Position numbers and translations under genes: made by a program
NCBI RefSeq assembly: GCF_005885635.1
Contig: NZ_VATY01000005.1
Location: 62,001-126,000 of the forward strand
DNA from: Maribacter algarum (ex Zhang et al. 2020)
GTDB lineage: Bacteria > Bacteroidota > Bacteroidia > Flavobacteriales > Flavobacteriaceae
DNA: 64,000 bases
Reading direction: 5' to 3'
The notes under the pieces: model-generated
The model's database searches: none
What the model was told of the DNA's origin: nothing
The model's input: only the letters and a program-made list of their open reading frames with translations
Shown: one piece after another, positions 1-8,760 of the stretch
Position numbering within the stretch: position 1 is the stretch's first letter
Layout of the letters: the number at the start of each line of letters is the position of its first letter

Positions 1-81
1 AAGATTTGGCAGACTTGGCAAATACGCACAAGCCTTTAAATATATCTCTTTATGCCCTATTTGTTATAGGTTTTGTTAGGC
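1..81 (-). repeat. attC-like site of the MalY cassette (cut by window edge)
   Basis: Only the R'' half is in the window: GTTAGGC at 75-81 on the plus strand, preceded by TTATAGG. Bases 1-81 closely match 8877-8959 of the site at 8761-8959, including the aagatttggc block and the cctttaaat and gccctatttg blocks, so the two sites are of one sub-type. The stop codon of the MalY-type gene lies inside this site. Confidence 0.75.
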
Positions 82-1229
82 ACAGCTTTTTTTATCTTGT
101 TAATCGAATTCAACACCTTATCTCTAGAGGTAGCTATGTTCATTCGCATAAATAATGCACCCTCTCGTCCAAACCAATGCCCAGCGTTAAGCCCAACACC
201 CGAACCTTCGGTTATGTTGGTAAACATTTCTTTGGTGTCTTCAAAAACCTCTCTAAAATCCAGCCAAAGTTGGTAGGTCCCTTCTGGTTTTATCAAATGT
301 ATATTAGAATTTTCTAACTCTTTCTCTATACTGATGACATTGTTTTCAATCGTTTTTATTATGTTTTTTAACCATATACCTCCGCTAGTATACGCTGTTT
401 CCAGAGCAACTCTTGTGAGGGCATTTGTTCTACCTAAATTGTATTTTTTAAAAGTAGCCGACACGGAGTTCCTCAGTTCTTCATTCGAAATAATTACCAT
501 TGAGTCTGTAATTCCACAAAGATTAAAAGTCTTGGCTTCAGACGTACAAACAACTATTCTTTCATAATCTTTAATGAATTGTAAGGCCGAGGTAAATTGA
601 TTTTCGAAAAGGATAATGTCTTTATGTATTTCATCTGAAATAAGAAGTATATCATTCTCTTTACAAATACTAACAACTTGGTTTAATTCCTCTTTGGTCC
701 AAACTCTACCAACTGGATTGTGAGGGTTACAAATAATCAGAACTTTATTGGTTTCCAATTTTGCTTTTTCTTCTAAATCTTGAAAGTCAATTTGATATTG
801 TTTATCAATTAATTTTAGAGGGTTTTTTGTTATTCTACGCTGAGTGTTTCTTATCACATCTCTGAATTCCATAAACACAGGGGGTTGTGTTATTATTCCA
901 TCACTTTCAGATGTGAAATTTTCAATTAAAGTCGAAATTGTTGTAGTGATAGTAGGACTATATAAAACGTGGTCTTTGTTTAAATCAACTTGATAGTTTT
1001 GTTCATACCATTTCTTTTGTGCTAAGAAAAAAGATTCAGGCTTGTATTCATAACCAAACCCCGAATTAGAAATTCGTGCAATTAGAGCATCTTGGATAGG
1101 TTTTGCTATTTGAAATTCCATATCCGCAACCCACATAGGTGAAATATCACCTTTTCCAAATAGAGATTCTAAAGTATTGGGATTAGACTTGGTTAACGGT
1201 AATTCTTTTAATTTTTGGTCAATGTTCAT
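57..1229 (-). CDS. MalY/PatB-type PLP aminotransferase (putative cystathionine beta-lyase)
   Basis: A 390-residue fold-type I PLP enzyme of the MalY/PatB group, whose members cleave C-S bonds (cystathionine to homocysteine) or act as aminotransferases. Visible landmarks are WVADMEF near the N terminus, the NPHNPVGRVW block, SDEIHKDI with the cofactor-binding Asp, and TSEAKTFNLCG, whose Lys is the expected PLP Schiff-base residue. Length is normal for the family. It is cassette cargo: its start lies 17 bases inside the cassette and its last codons, including the stop, run into the attC-like site at 1-81, so the C-terminal residues are specified by the recombination site. Substrate is not predictable from sequence. 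Confidence 0.9.
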   Translation of the reverse strand: MNIDQKLKELPLTKSNPNTLESLFGKGDISPMWVADMEFQIAKPIQDALIARISNSGFGYEYKPESFFLAQKKWYEQNYQVDLNKDHVLYSPTITTTISTLIENFTSESDGIITQPPVFMEFRDVIRNTQRRITKNPLKLIDKQYQIDFQDLEEKAKLETNKVLIICNPHNPVGRVWTKEELNQVVSICKENDILLISDEIHKDIILFENQFTSALQFIKDYERIVVCTSEAKTFNLCGITDSMVIISNEELRNSVSATFKKYNLGRTNALTRVALETAYTSGGIWLKNIIKTIENNVISIEKELENSNIHLIKPEGTYQLWLDFREVFEDTKEMFTNITEGSGVGLNAGHWFGREGALFMRMNIATSRDKVLNSINKIKKAVPNKTYNK

Positions 1230-1245
1230 GAAGTGGTTAAGTTGT

Positions 1246-1441
1246 GCCTAACGGTTAGGCTAAGCGTAATGCAGTAATAAGGAAACTTTTCGTTTCCGTC
1301 TGCGTACGAAGCTAAAGCTTTTGGTTTAGTTTTTATTTATCTTGTCCAAAGCTAAATCCCAAAGATTTAGCGACTTCATAAATATACACAGACCTTTTGG
1401 TTTTGACCTCAAATCTGTATTACGTTTAGGTATTGTTGGCG
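1246..1441 (-). repeat. attC-like site (196 bp) closing the Crp/Fnr cassette
   Basis: Outer arms are GCCTAAC (1246-1252) and GTTGGCG (1435-1441), which do not match each other. The inner arms do: ggctaagcgtaatgcag at 1258-1274 pairs with ctgtattacgtttagg at 1415-1430. Internal sub-hairpins are ggaaac/gtttcc and gctaaatc/gatttagc. It is nearly the same sub-type as the sites at 5760-5956 and 39018-39162. Confidence 0.8.
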
Positions 1442-1447
1442 GTAGTT

Positions 1448-2209
1448 TTATTTCCGCAGTTTGCTTTTTAATTCTTCTGCTTTTGTCCGTCCTGCTTTAT
1501 ACTCTGGGTCAAGCTCTATAGCTTTATCAAGATAACGTAAAGCCTTTTGGCGATATTTTTTTCCTTGATATTGATTGGCCCAAGCCCAATAAGTAAAGCT
1601 AAGAACTTTGGAGTTTGCGTATTCAGAATTTTGTTCTGCTTTTTTGATTATGGAGCTAAAGTCTTTTTTTGAAAATTTACGTTTGCTAAAAAAGAACCAA
1701 GGTAAGTTCTCTGCCACACTACCTCTCAAAAATTCAGGCAAGTAGGTTATGTCTGAATATTTTTTGACGGCTTCTTCGAATAGGTCAAAAGACTTACCGA
1801 GTAAACTTAACTTTTTGGTTTCAGCTACAATCAAGGATAGTGCTGATGCTCTATAAGATGCTACAAAGGGCATTAATTCCTTGGGGGTACTTTCTGAATT
1901 AAAAAGTTCGCTTAAATGGTCAAAACTTTTCTTGGCATAACCTTTATACTCTGTTTCTGATAGAAATGATAAATTCAAAGCAACTTCATGATAAACAATA
2001 CCGATTCGCGCTTTATTGATGTCACTTGACTCATTTTTGAAATCATATTCTACTTTTATCAATTTTTCTTTGATTTCCGTAGTATCGATAAGTTCCATTA
2101 CATCATCAAGTTTCTGTTCAATTGCCCGTAACTTTTTTAAGTCTAACTCTTGGGCGTTTACCGTGTTCATCATTGCAACTAGTATAAATATTAATAATCT
2201 GTACTCCAT
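1448..2209 (-). CDS. Secreted TPR-like protein of unknown function
   Basis: Starting at the ATG at 2209 gives 253 residues with a clean signal peptide (MEYRLLIFILVAMMNTVNA, cleavage before QELD). A further 11 codons upstream would spoil the signal. The mature part is helical and Lys/Glu-rich; the last 50 residues (QKALRYLDKAIELDPEYKAG) read as a tetratricopeptide motif, so a periplasmic protein-protein interaction role is likely. It is the second gene of its cassette, 63 bases after the Crp/Fnr gene, and its stop lies 7 bases from the attC-like site. I recognise no named family. Confidence 0.75.
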   Translation of the reverse strand: MEYRLLIFILVAMMNTVNAQELDLKKLRAIEQKLDDVMELIDTTEIKEKLIKVEYDFKNESSDINKARIGIVYHEVALNLSFLSETEYKGYAKKSFDHLSELFNSESTPKELMPFVASYRASALSLIVAETKKLSLLGKSFDLFEEAVKKYSDITYLPEFLRGSVAENLPWFFFSKRKFSKKDFSSIIKKAEQNSEYANSKVLSFTYWAWANQYQGKKYRQKALRYLDKAIELDPEYKAGRTKAEELKSKLRK

Positions 2210-2272
2210 AACTTTTGGTTTTAATTGAGTACAAATTTGCAAGTGAAATGGGGCTGAAAACGATGACTTATG

Positions 2273-2857
2273 TTAAGATTTTTCTTTTTTTTGTATTCGC
2301 GCTCTAATCCTGCTCAAACTTTCAGGACTGATGCCAAGGAAGTTGGCAATGTGTTTCTGCGGTATTCTTTGAAAGAAATCGGGTCGGTTATTTAGGAGAT
2401 TTAAATAACGTTCTTCGGGCTTGTCGGAAGAAAGCGAAATTGCAATTCGTGTTGCTCGATTGGCAACTCCTTCTGCCATTAATCGACCAAATGTTTCGTA
2501 TTTCGGGCAATCTCGATACAAATCTCCTAATTGTTTCTTTTCAACCGTATAGATAACAGAATTTTCCATTGCCTGAAGATTCATTATGCAATGTGCTTCT
2601 GTTGTAAAGCTTTGAAAATCTGTGACCCAAGAATTCTCAAAAGAAATGTCGCAGGTTTTTTCAAGGCCATTTTTTATATGAAAATGCCGAATGGAACCCT
2701 TTGCAATAAAACCCAGAAAATTACAGATAGAACCATCTTCAAGAAGATATTCCTTTTTTTTCAATGTCATTCGTTCAAAATATTTGTCAATCAGTTCCAA
2801 TTCCTGAGGTGAAACTGGTACGATTTTTTCACAATATTTTTTAAGTTCATTAAACAT
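2273..2857 (-). CDS. Crp/Fnr family transcriptional regulator
   Basis: A 194-residue protein with the Bacteroidota Crp/Fnr layout: a cyclic-nucleotide-binding-like beta-roll (about residues 25-115), a linking helix, and a C-terminal part with IPQKHIANFLGISPESLSRIRARI as the helix-turn-helix. It lacks an Fnr-type cysteine cluster and a full cAMP-binding signature, so its ligand is unknown. As cassette cargo with its start 22 bases inside the cassette, it is a mobile regulator. Its downstream partner is the TPR-like secreted protein. Confidence 0.88.
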   Translation of the reverse strand: MFNELKKYCEKIVPVSPQELELIDKYFERMTLKKKEYLLEDGSICNFLGFIAKGSIRHFHIKNGLEKTCDISFENSWVTDFQSFTTEAHCIMNLQAMENSVIYTVEKKQLGDLYRDCPKYETFGRLMAEGVANRATRIAISLSSDKPEERYLNLLNNRPDFFQRIPQKHIANFLGISPESLSRIRARIQKKEKS

Positions 2858-2878
2858 TCAAAGGCTTTTTTAAATTAC

Positions 2879-3030
2879 CGCCAACGGTTCGGCTAAGGTT
2901 CGTTGCTGTGATTCGTCCGAAGGACAATCCAGCCGAACCTAAAGATAGCTTTTTACGCGCTATTTCCCTGCCCGTCCGCAGGCGGGCGTTTAAGAAATCC
3001 GTAAGCAATGAATTTTAGGCTTTGCTGGCA
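2879..3030 (-). repeat. attC-like site (152 bp) closing the serine hydrolase cassette
   Basis: Outer arms are CGCCAAC (2879-2885) and GCTGGCA (3024-3030). The inner stem pairs ggctaaggttcgttgct with agcaatgaattttaggc. Interior hairpins include gcccgtccgcaggcgggc (2970-2987). The middle sequence differs from the other sites, so this cassette probably had a different origin. Confidence 0.75.
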
Positions 3031-3034
3031 GTAG

Positions 3035-4102
3035 TTATTTCCCATTTAAAACTTTATTCAAAGAGGTTACGATTTCCTGTATATTAGAGGCATCACCACT
3101 ATTGGTTAGTATTATATAGCCACTGTTGTTATATAGATTTCGTATCATAAATGTTCTATAACCAGATAGTCCGCCTGCATGATATACTGATTTTCGCCCT
3201 TCTTTTTCAGAAATCACCCAGCCAAAACCATAATTGGTCAATTTCCCATTATTTAAGGTTGTTCTTGTGAAAGCCTCTTCCAAAGTGGATTTTGGAATTA
3301 ACTTTTCGGTATACAACGCTTGATCCCAAAGATGTAAATCATCTAGTGTAGAAAATATACCACCAGCTCCAGTCGTTAAAATTTCATAATCATCTAATTC
3401 ACCTGCTTTATTGTACCCAACTGCTCTGTTAGTAATGGCTGGAGTAGATTCATTGTATACTAATGTAGAGTTCATATTTAACGGTTTAAAAATATTAGTC
3501 TCCATAAATTCATTAAAAGGTATACCTGAAACTTTTGTGACAATTTGTGATAATAGAACGTAACCTCCATTGCTATAACTATACTTTTTTCCTGGCTTAA
3601 AATCTAATTTCTTTTGCTTTGCTAGTTCTTTTATTACATCGTTGTTGGTAAGTCCTTTTTTATAGATTCCTAATCCAAAGTGATCCGGGATACCTGAAGT
3701 ATGTGTTAGCAAATGTTTAATGGTTACAGTATTCGCATAATCCGGGAAATCTGGGAAATACATCGATAAATTATTATTGTAAGAGAGTTTGTTCCGCTCC
3801 TTTAAGATCATAATGGCCATTGCTGTAAATTGTTTTGATACTGACGCCAAATAAAAAACTGAAGTTTTGTTAAGTTTTGAATTGTTGTCTTTATTAGCAT
3901 AACCAAATGCATTTTTGTAAATAGGTTTACCATTTTGACTTACCAATATGACCCCATTGAAAATTCCATCTTTATAACTGGTCTGCATCAGACTATCAAT
4001 TCTTTTAGCTTGAGAACTAGTTTCAACTATAGTGCCTGATTGTGCTTGTATAGAATTTGACGCCCAAAACAGCATAATAAATATAGGTAGTATGTTTTTC
4101 AT
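3035..4102 (-). CDS. Serine hydrolase of the class C beta-lactamase/PBP4* family
   Basis: A 355-residue exported protein with a signal peptide (residues 1-20, ending SIQA). The active-site triad motifs of the beta-lactamase/transpeptidase-like family are present: SVSK at 87-90, YSN at 176-178 and a HAG box in YHAGGLSGY near residue 310. Family members are esterases, D-amino peptidases or beta-lactamases; resistance cannot be inferred. It is single-gene cassette cargo with a 48-base leader, and its stop is 5 bases from the attC-like site. Confidence 0.9.
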   Translation of the reverse strand: MKNILPIFIMLFWASNSIQAQSGTIVETSSQAKRIDSLMQTSYKDGIFNGVILVSQNGKPIYKNAFGYANKDNNSKLNKTSVFYLASVSKQFTAMAIMILKERNKLSYNNNLSMYFPDFPDYANTVTIKHLLTHTSGIPDHFGLGIYKKGLTNNDVIKELAKQKKLDFKPGKKYSYSNGGYVLLSQIVTKVSGIPFNEFMETNIFKPLNMNSTLVYNESTPAITNRAVGYNKAGELDDYEILTTGAGGIFSTLDDLHLWDQALYTEKLIPKSTLEEAFTRTTLNNGKLTNYGFGWVISEKEGRKSVYHAGGLSGYRTFMIRNLYNNSGYIILTNSGDASNIQEIVTSLNKVLNGK

Positions 4103-4149
4103 TCTTTAAGAGTTATAGTAAGGGAAAAATATTGTTTGTTTATAATTAT

Positions 4150-4280
4150 TGCCAACGGTTGGTATATGAAAAGTAGCAGATTAAAATGCACTTTATTTCA
4201 GATTAAAAACAAAGTTAGCAGAAAAGAACCTAACTTAAAGTTTAACTCTTAACTGCTATTTTTTATATACATTGTTACCT
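4150..4280 (-). repeat. attC-like site (131 bp) closing the LysR/NTF2 cassette
   Basis: Outer arms are TGCCAAC (4150-4156) and GTTACCT (4274-4280), a mismatched pair. The inner stem gtatatgaaaagtagcag (4162-4179) pairs with ctgctattttttatatac (4253-4270), 16 of 18 positions. It is the shortest intact site in the array and has its own middle sequence. Confidence 0.75.
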
Positions 4281-4337
4281 GCTGGCTTTCCTGTTGTTAA
4301 ATGTTCAGAAAATGAAAACCTGTTATAGATGTCGATA

Positions 4338-4721
4338 TTAACCTATTACCTTTTCCAAATGCCATACCTTTGAAACTATCTGCCATCCATCTTCTCCATT
4401 AACAAATCCAAGATGGTCAACAAACACATTATTATGTGCTCTAATTCTTATTTTTACTGTGGCGCAAGAGGATGATAACCAATCAACCAATAAAATTTCT
4501 GCTTCAGGTTCTTGCCCTTTACTCTCGGGTGAAACTCTTCCTCCGACATCTTTGCTAAAACTTTCGATAGGTTCCACAAAAATTTTGCCTTCATCAACAT
4601 CAAAAAGGCTAGAGTTCTTGTGAAAGACCTCGTTAAGCTTTTTAGTATCACAATGATGAAGAGCATCAAAATAAGTTTGTACAGCATTAAGTAAATCGGT
4701 TGTTGAACTCTTTTTTTGCAT
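4338..4721 (-). CDS. NTF2-like/lumazine-binding-2 family protein
   Basis: From the ATG at 4721 the product has 127 residues: a cone-shaped NTF2/SnoaL-like fold with an initial helix (TTDLLNAVQTYFDALHHCD), a central strand region and a C-terminal WQIVSKVWHLE strand. It resembles the putative lumazine-binding (DUF4440-related) family, whose ligands are mostly unknown. The ATG 39 bases further upstream is less likely because it lies outside the domain. It is transcribed divergently from the LysR gene in the same cassette, so it is the probable LysR target. Confidence 0.75.
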   Translation of the reverse strand: MQKKSSTTDLLNAVQTYFDALHHCDTKKLNEVFHKNSSLFDVDEGKIFVEPIESFSKDVGGRVSPESKGQEPEAEILLVDWLSSSCATVKIRIRAHNNVFVDHLGFVNGEDGWQIVSKVWHLEKVIG

Positions 4722-4851
4722 AATTTCTAAATTTTTTCTCAAAACTAGCCTGAATATCATGCTATTTTAAATGTTCAAACTGAGAGTTTATAATTTTTAG
4801 CTGAATTTTTTTCAGCTAATTTATAATTGCAAATCTTTAATTTTGTCAAGC

Positions 4852-5742
4852 ATGGAAATCAAATATTTTAGGCTTATAAAGACAATAGTGGAGGAAGGTA
4901 GTATCGCTAATTCTGCCGAAAAATTGTTTTTAACGCAATCGGCTTTAAGCCACCAATTAAGAGAACTGGAAGAAAGGTTGGGATTTAAGGTTTTTCTTAG
5001 AACTCGAAATAAATGGGAAATGACAAATGAAGGTGCTGAGTTACATAAATTAGGGAATGAAATTCTTGAAAGTATTGAAAAAGGTTTTCAAAATATTGAG
5101 CACTTGCGAACAGGTTCTACTGGTACTATCAAAGTGAGTACAGAATGTTATAGTTTTTATCAAGGTCTTTCTGCTTTTATACAGAAAATGGGGCTTTTAT
5201 ATCCTGAAATTAATGTTGATTTAATTCTTGAAGCTACACACCAACCAATACCAAAAATCTTATCTAACGAAATTGATATTGCAATAATTACTTCAAAACC
5301 TGAGAACGAAACTTTATCAAGTATTGAAGTTTATGAGGATGAGATTTTTGCAATTATGCATCAGGAAAACTCTTTGAGTGCAAAGGATTTTTTGGATTTA
5401 AATGATTTTGTAAACGCACATTTAATAATTCATTCATTTCCATTAGAAACTGTCTCGGTTTATGAACGGTTTTTAAAACCGAACAAAATAATACCACATA
5501 AGATTTCCGCAATTCCACTTACTGAGGTTGCTTTGGAAATGGTCAATGCCAATATGGGAATAATATGTATGCCAAAATGGGCGATTAAATCATTTAAAGT
5601 TTCAGATGATTTGATTTTTAAACGAATTAGTAGAAATGGATTAAAAAGGACACATCAATTAGTTTTCCGAAAATCCGATAAATCAAAGAAGTACATTAAT
5701 GATTTTATTTCAAATTTTGAAGATGATTTTTCAAAAGTTTGA
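4852..5742 (+). CDS. LysR family transcriptional regulator
   Basis: A 296-residue LTTR. The N-terminal winged HTH is clear (IANSAEKLFLTQSALSHQLRELEERLGFKVFLR), followed by a two-lobe effector domain. The ATG at 4852 starts the protein exactly at the HTH domain; a TTG nine bases earlier is less likely. It is the only plus-strand gene in the cassette array and lies divergent from the NTF2-like gene with a 130-base gap, the usual layout of a LysR regulator and its target. Effector unknown. Confidence 0.9.
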   Translation: MEIKYFRLIKTIVEEGSIANSAEKLFLTQSALSHQLRELEERLGFKVFLRTRNKWEMTNEGAELHKLGNEILESIEKGFQNIEHLRTGSTGTIKVSTECYSFYQGLSAFIQKMGLLYPEINVDLILEATHQPIPKILSNEIDIAIITSKPENETLSSIEVYEDEIFAIMHQENSLSAKDFLDLNDFVNAHLIIHSFPLETVSVYERFLKPNKIIPHKISAIPLTEVALEMVNANMGIICMPKWAIKSFKVSDDLIFKRISRNGLKRTHQLVFRKSDKSKKYINDFISNFEDDFSKV

Positions 5743-5759
5743 GCGGTTTTTCAGCTTGC

Positions 5760-5956
5760 AGCTAACGGTTCGGCTAAGCGTAGTGCGGAGGCAAGGAAAC
5801 TTTTCGTTTCCGTCTACCCACGAAGCTAAAGCTTATTGTTTTGCTTTTTCTTTTTTTGTTCCAAAGCTAAATCCATAAGATTTAGCGACATTATAAATAT
5901 ACACAGACCTTTCGGTTTTGCCCTGAAGTCCGCATTACGTTTAGGCATTGTTGGCA
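5760..5956 (-). repeat. attC-like site (197 bp) closing the acyltransferase cassette
   Basis: Outer arms are AGCTAAC (5760-5766) and GTTGGCA (5950-5956). The inner stem pairs ggctaagcgtagtgcgg with ccgcattacgtttaggc. Sub-hairpins ggaaac/gtttcc and the gctaaatcc/gatttagc block are almost the same as in the site at 1246-1441, giving one sub-type in which most of the inner sequence is conserved. Confidence 0.82.
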
Positions 5957-5982
5957 ACTGGCTTTTTCCGTTCTGCTTTTCT

Positions 5983-7200
5983 TCATTTGTCCGTTTTTAC
6001 TTGGTCTAGATTTACAGATTCTTGATTATTTTTTCTCGGATATTTTCTACCATTTAAAAACTTACCAATAAAAGTAGAACGTACAAAATAATGATAACTC
6101 ACAAAACAAATTATTGCAGTTGTCGAAAGGACAATCATAAACTTGACAGCTGCTGGTAAATGTAATTTTGAGATAAATCCTGGAAGAATGGCGGTAATTG
6201 GTAAATGGATTAAATATACCCAATAGGAAGAATCGGATATGTATCGCATTCTTGCCGAATACTTGCTGCCATAGCGGATAAAAAGTCCTGTAATCCCAAA
6301 CATAAACAGACATACTACGACTGAACTATAAAGAATCAACATTATAGAATTTCCATTCGGTGCCAGTCCCGAGTTTTGAATTGTCAAACCTTGGATTGTT
6401 GCCAAAACAATTGCTAAAATGGTACAAATCCAATCATAGCGCATGAAAGTTTTCAAATGTTGTTTCGATTTGTATAGAACCCAACCTATCAAATAGAAAA
6501 ATAGAAAATAAACGAAAGTGTTCAAATCGGGAATTAAGGAAACCGAAGCATCAACCATGGAAGTCCCTAAAATGTTTAATATTAGAAATATAATACCAGA
6601 AAAAAACAAAATTCGAGTTATTGGTCTTTGGATAACCCAATTGAATACTCTAGTTGCTGTTTGGGTTAATTTGGGTATATTTTTGAGTAAAAGACCTAGA
6701 ATTACAGTTATACTAGTTATTAATGCGAGATAGTACAAGAACCATAGATGAGATGTTGTTCTTGGAATAAAATCGGAAAAATGTGATAATGCTTGTGTAG
6801 CGATTTCAAACGGATTTCCTTGGTTTGAAAAGACTGCATCCGTGTAGCCGAATGCAAATATTGTTATTGGCCAAAGTATAAATAGAAAGACCACGAAAGG
6901 AAAAATAATTCTAGAAACCCTATTTTTTACCATTCGCATTGGCTGTCTTTCATAAAACAACATCGCGCCAAAAAAACCAGCCACAACAAAAAATATCGGC
7001 ATTCGGAACGAGTGAATTAAAAACACTAAGGAATCACTAAAAATGTGAGTGGTTTCAGGGTCTTTTAATGACCAAGATTCTCCATGAAATGTAACATTGT
7101 AAGTCAACGCAGAATGAAGAACAAGCCCCAACAGCATCATTATCGCTCGCAAAGAGTCCAAAGAGTGTATTCTTTCTGTTTTTTGGAATTTTTTGGTCAA
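5983..7200 (-). CDS. Membrane acyltransferase, acyltransferase-3 (OatA/WecH-like) family
   Basis: About 405 residues with some ten hydrophobic segments. The N-terminal RIHSLDSLRAIMMLLGLVLH holds the conserved Arg and His of acyltransferase-3 proteins, which O-acylate cell-surface sugars or peptidoglycan. Start choice is uncertain. An ATG at 7284 keeps the frame open but lies inside the attC-like site, and its first residues are simply translated recombination-site sequence. A TTG at 7200, 24 bases inside the cassette, gives a start just before the family domain and is preferred here. Acyl acceptor unknown. Confidence 0.82.
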   Translation of the reverse strand: MTKKFQKTERIHSLDSLRAIMMLLGLVLHSALTYNVTFHGESWSLKDPETTHIFSDSLVFLIHSFRMPIFFVVAGFFGAMLFYERQPMRMVKNRVSRIIFPFVVFLFILWPITIFAFGYTDAVFSNQGNPFEIATQALSHFSDFIPRTTSHLWFLYYLALITSITVILGLLLKNIPKLTQTATRVFNWVIQRPITRILFFSGIIFLILNILGTSMVDASVSLIPDLNTFVYFLFFYLIGWVLYKSKQHLKTFMRYDWICTILAIVLATIQGLTIQNSGLAPNGNSIMLILYSSVVVCLFMFGITGLFIRYGSKYSARMRYISDSSYWVYLIHLPITAILPGFISKLHLPAAVKFMIVLSTTAIICFVSYHYFVRSTFIGKFLNGRKYPRKNNQESVNLDQVKTDK

Positions 7201-7223
7201 ATAATATGGTTTTTCTAGCTTGT

Positions 7224-7418
7224 TGCCAACGGTTCGGCTATGAACAGTACGGGAGCAAACTGGCGTTTGCTTTCCGCCACGCAATTAGCCAAACCTTTTT
7301 GTTTTGCTTTTTCTTTTTTTATTTAATGCCAAATCCAAAAGATTTGGCGGTGGCCGTTGATATTCCGGGTTTATAACTTAAGCAGCCAAGCCCGTATTAT
7401 TTATAGGTTGTGTTACCT
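7224..7418 (-). repeat. attC-like site (195 bp) closing the phosphodiesterase cassette
   Basis: Outer arms are TGCCAAC (7224-7230) and GTTACCT (7412-7418). The inner stem pairs ggctatgaacagtacggg with cccgtattatttatagg. Sub-hairpins are agcaaac/gtttgct (7254-7271) and gccaaatc/gatttggc (7328-7348). Its left part (on the plus strand) recurs in the remnant at 38022-38070. Confidence 0.8.
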
Positions 7419-7450
7419 GCTGCCTTTATTTCATAGTTCTCGTGTGGTTT

Positions 7451-8737
7451 TTACTCTTTTAAAACGCTCCCTATTTGATTTATATCTCCATCAATTGATT
7501 TTGGAATTTCTAACCCTAATATTTTACACATTAATGGATAGATATGAATGTTTTTAACTGAAGGTATCTCATAACCCTCTTTAAATGCTGGACCATTCGC
7601 ATAAAATATTCCATGCATTTCCTTGTATTTACTATCAATCCCATGTATTCCTATGGTTGTAACACCATTTTTGCCAATTAGGCCTATTCGCCTTTGGTCC
7701 AGAAAACTATAGCCGAAGTCTGGTATTAATTGAATTTCTCCCCAATTCTTATTTTTAGGACTATACTCAAAACCCGGAGTTTTATTTGTTTTATAAACCT
7801 TAAAACCATCCTCTTTCTTTTTTAAATAATTATATACCTGGTCGACTTCAATATTTTTTTTTGGATGAATATTCACAATAGATCCATTGTCTATGGACAA
7901 ATATAAATCATCATTTTCTATAGATTCTGTTGGTATCAAGTTAGCCGTGGATTGATTAATCATACCATGATCTGAAACGATGAAAATGTTCACAGGAAGA
8001 CCAGTAGCTGATAGCCCTTTAAACAGGTCGCCTAAATTTTTGTCCAATTGAAGCAATGCCTTCTCTAACTTCTCATCCTGACTAGTGCCAAACCTATGTC
8101 CAACTTTATCCAGGTCAGCAAAATACAAAGTCATTAAATGTGGCCTACTTTCATCAGGAAGATTCATCCATTCCAATGCTTGATTTATTTTAGCTTCATT
8201 CTTCACACTACCATCAAATTTGTAATAGTACGTAGGTCTTATTCCTTGAATATCTGCTTCTGTTCCTACAAAGAAATAACTGGCCGTTACCATGTTTGCT
8301 TTATTCGCCTCGACCCAAATAGGCGAACCTCCATAGAAGCTTCCATCCTCCGACATTTCCAAATTTCTTTTATTAAATATGGTATCCTTCTTGTAATCAT
8401 AAAATATATTTCCTAAAATCCCATGCTTGTCAGGATAGAGTCCAGTTGCAATTGTATAGTGATTTGGGAAAGTTTTTGTTGGAAAAGAAGGTATTAAAGA
8501 CTCAGCTTTAACACCATTTTTAATAAAGGAAGTTAAGTTTGGGGGATGATATTTCTCTAGATAATCCCATCGAAAACCATCGAGTGAAATTAGTATTACA
8601 TAAGGTTTTTTTTGAGCAGATTTTGAATTTGTATTCGCAATAGAATGAGTTGGACTTAATATTTTTTTATTGCAAGAAGTCAATAATAACATTCCTATAA
8701 TAAAAACTGATGTAAGTAATGTTATTCGTTTTATCAT
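7451..8737 (-). CDS. NPP-type nucleotide pyrophosphatase/phosphodiesterase, lipoprotein
   Basis: A 428-residue protein of the alkaline phosphatase superfamily. The lipoprotein signal ends in LLTSC (Cys 22). The first metal site is ISLDGFRWDY and the Thr nucleophile lies in PTKTFPNHYT, as in ectonucleotide pyrophosphatases. Later metal ligands are visible in YFADLDKVGHRFG, VSDHGM and GIHGID. It should hydrolyse phosphodiester or pyrophosphate bonds at the cell surface, for example in extracellular nucleotides. It is single-gene cassette cargo with a 24-base leader. Confidence 0.9.
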   Translation of the reverse strand: MIKRITLLTSVFIIGMLLLTSCNKKILSPTHSIANTNSKSAQKKPYVILISLDGFRWDYLEKYHPPNLTSFIKNGVKAESLIPSFPTKTFPNHYTIATGLYPDKHGILGNIFYDYKKDTIFNKRNLEMSEDGSFYGGSPIWVEANKANMVTASYFFVGTEADIQGIRPTYYYKFDGSVKNEAKINQALEWMNLPDESRPHLMTLYFADLDKVGHRFGTSQDEKLEKALLQLDKNLGDLFKGLSATGLPVNIFIVSDHGMINQSTANLIPTESIENDDLYLSIDNGSIVNIHPKKNIEVDQVYNYLKKKEDGFKVYKTNKTPGFEYSPKNKNWGEIQLIPDFGYSFLDQRRIGLIGKNGVTTIGIHGIDSKYKEMHGIFYANGPAFKEGYEIPSVKNIHIYPLMCKILGLEIPKSIDGDINQIGSVLKE

Positions 8738-8760
8738 TTCGGTTGATTTTTAGTGGTTGC

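Noticed and set aside
3035-4102. Calling the cassette serine hydrolase an antibiotic resistance beta-lactamase
   Set aside because: The SxxK and YxN motifs are shared by esterases and peptidases; nothing specific to clinical beta-lactamases is visible.
7201-7284. Using the ATG at 7284 as the acyltransferase start
   Set aside because: It lies within the recombination site and codes for no family residues; the TTG at 7200 is inside the cassette.
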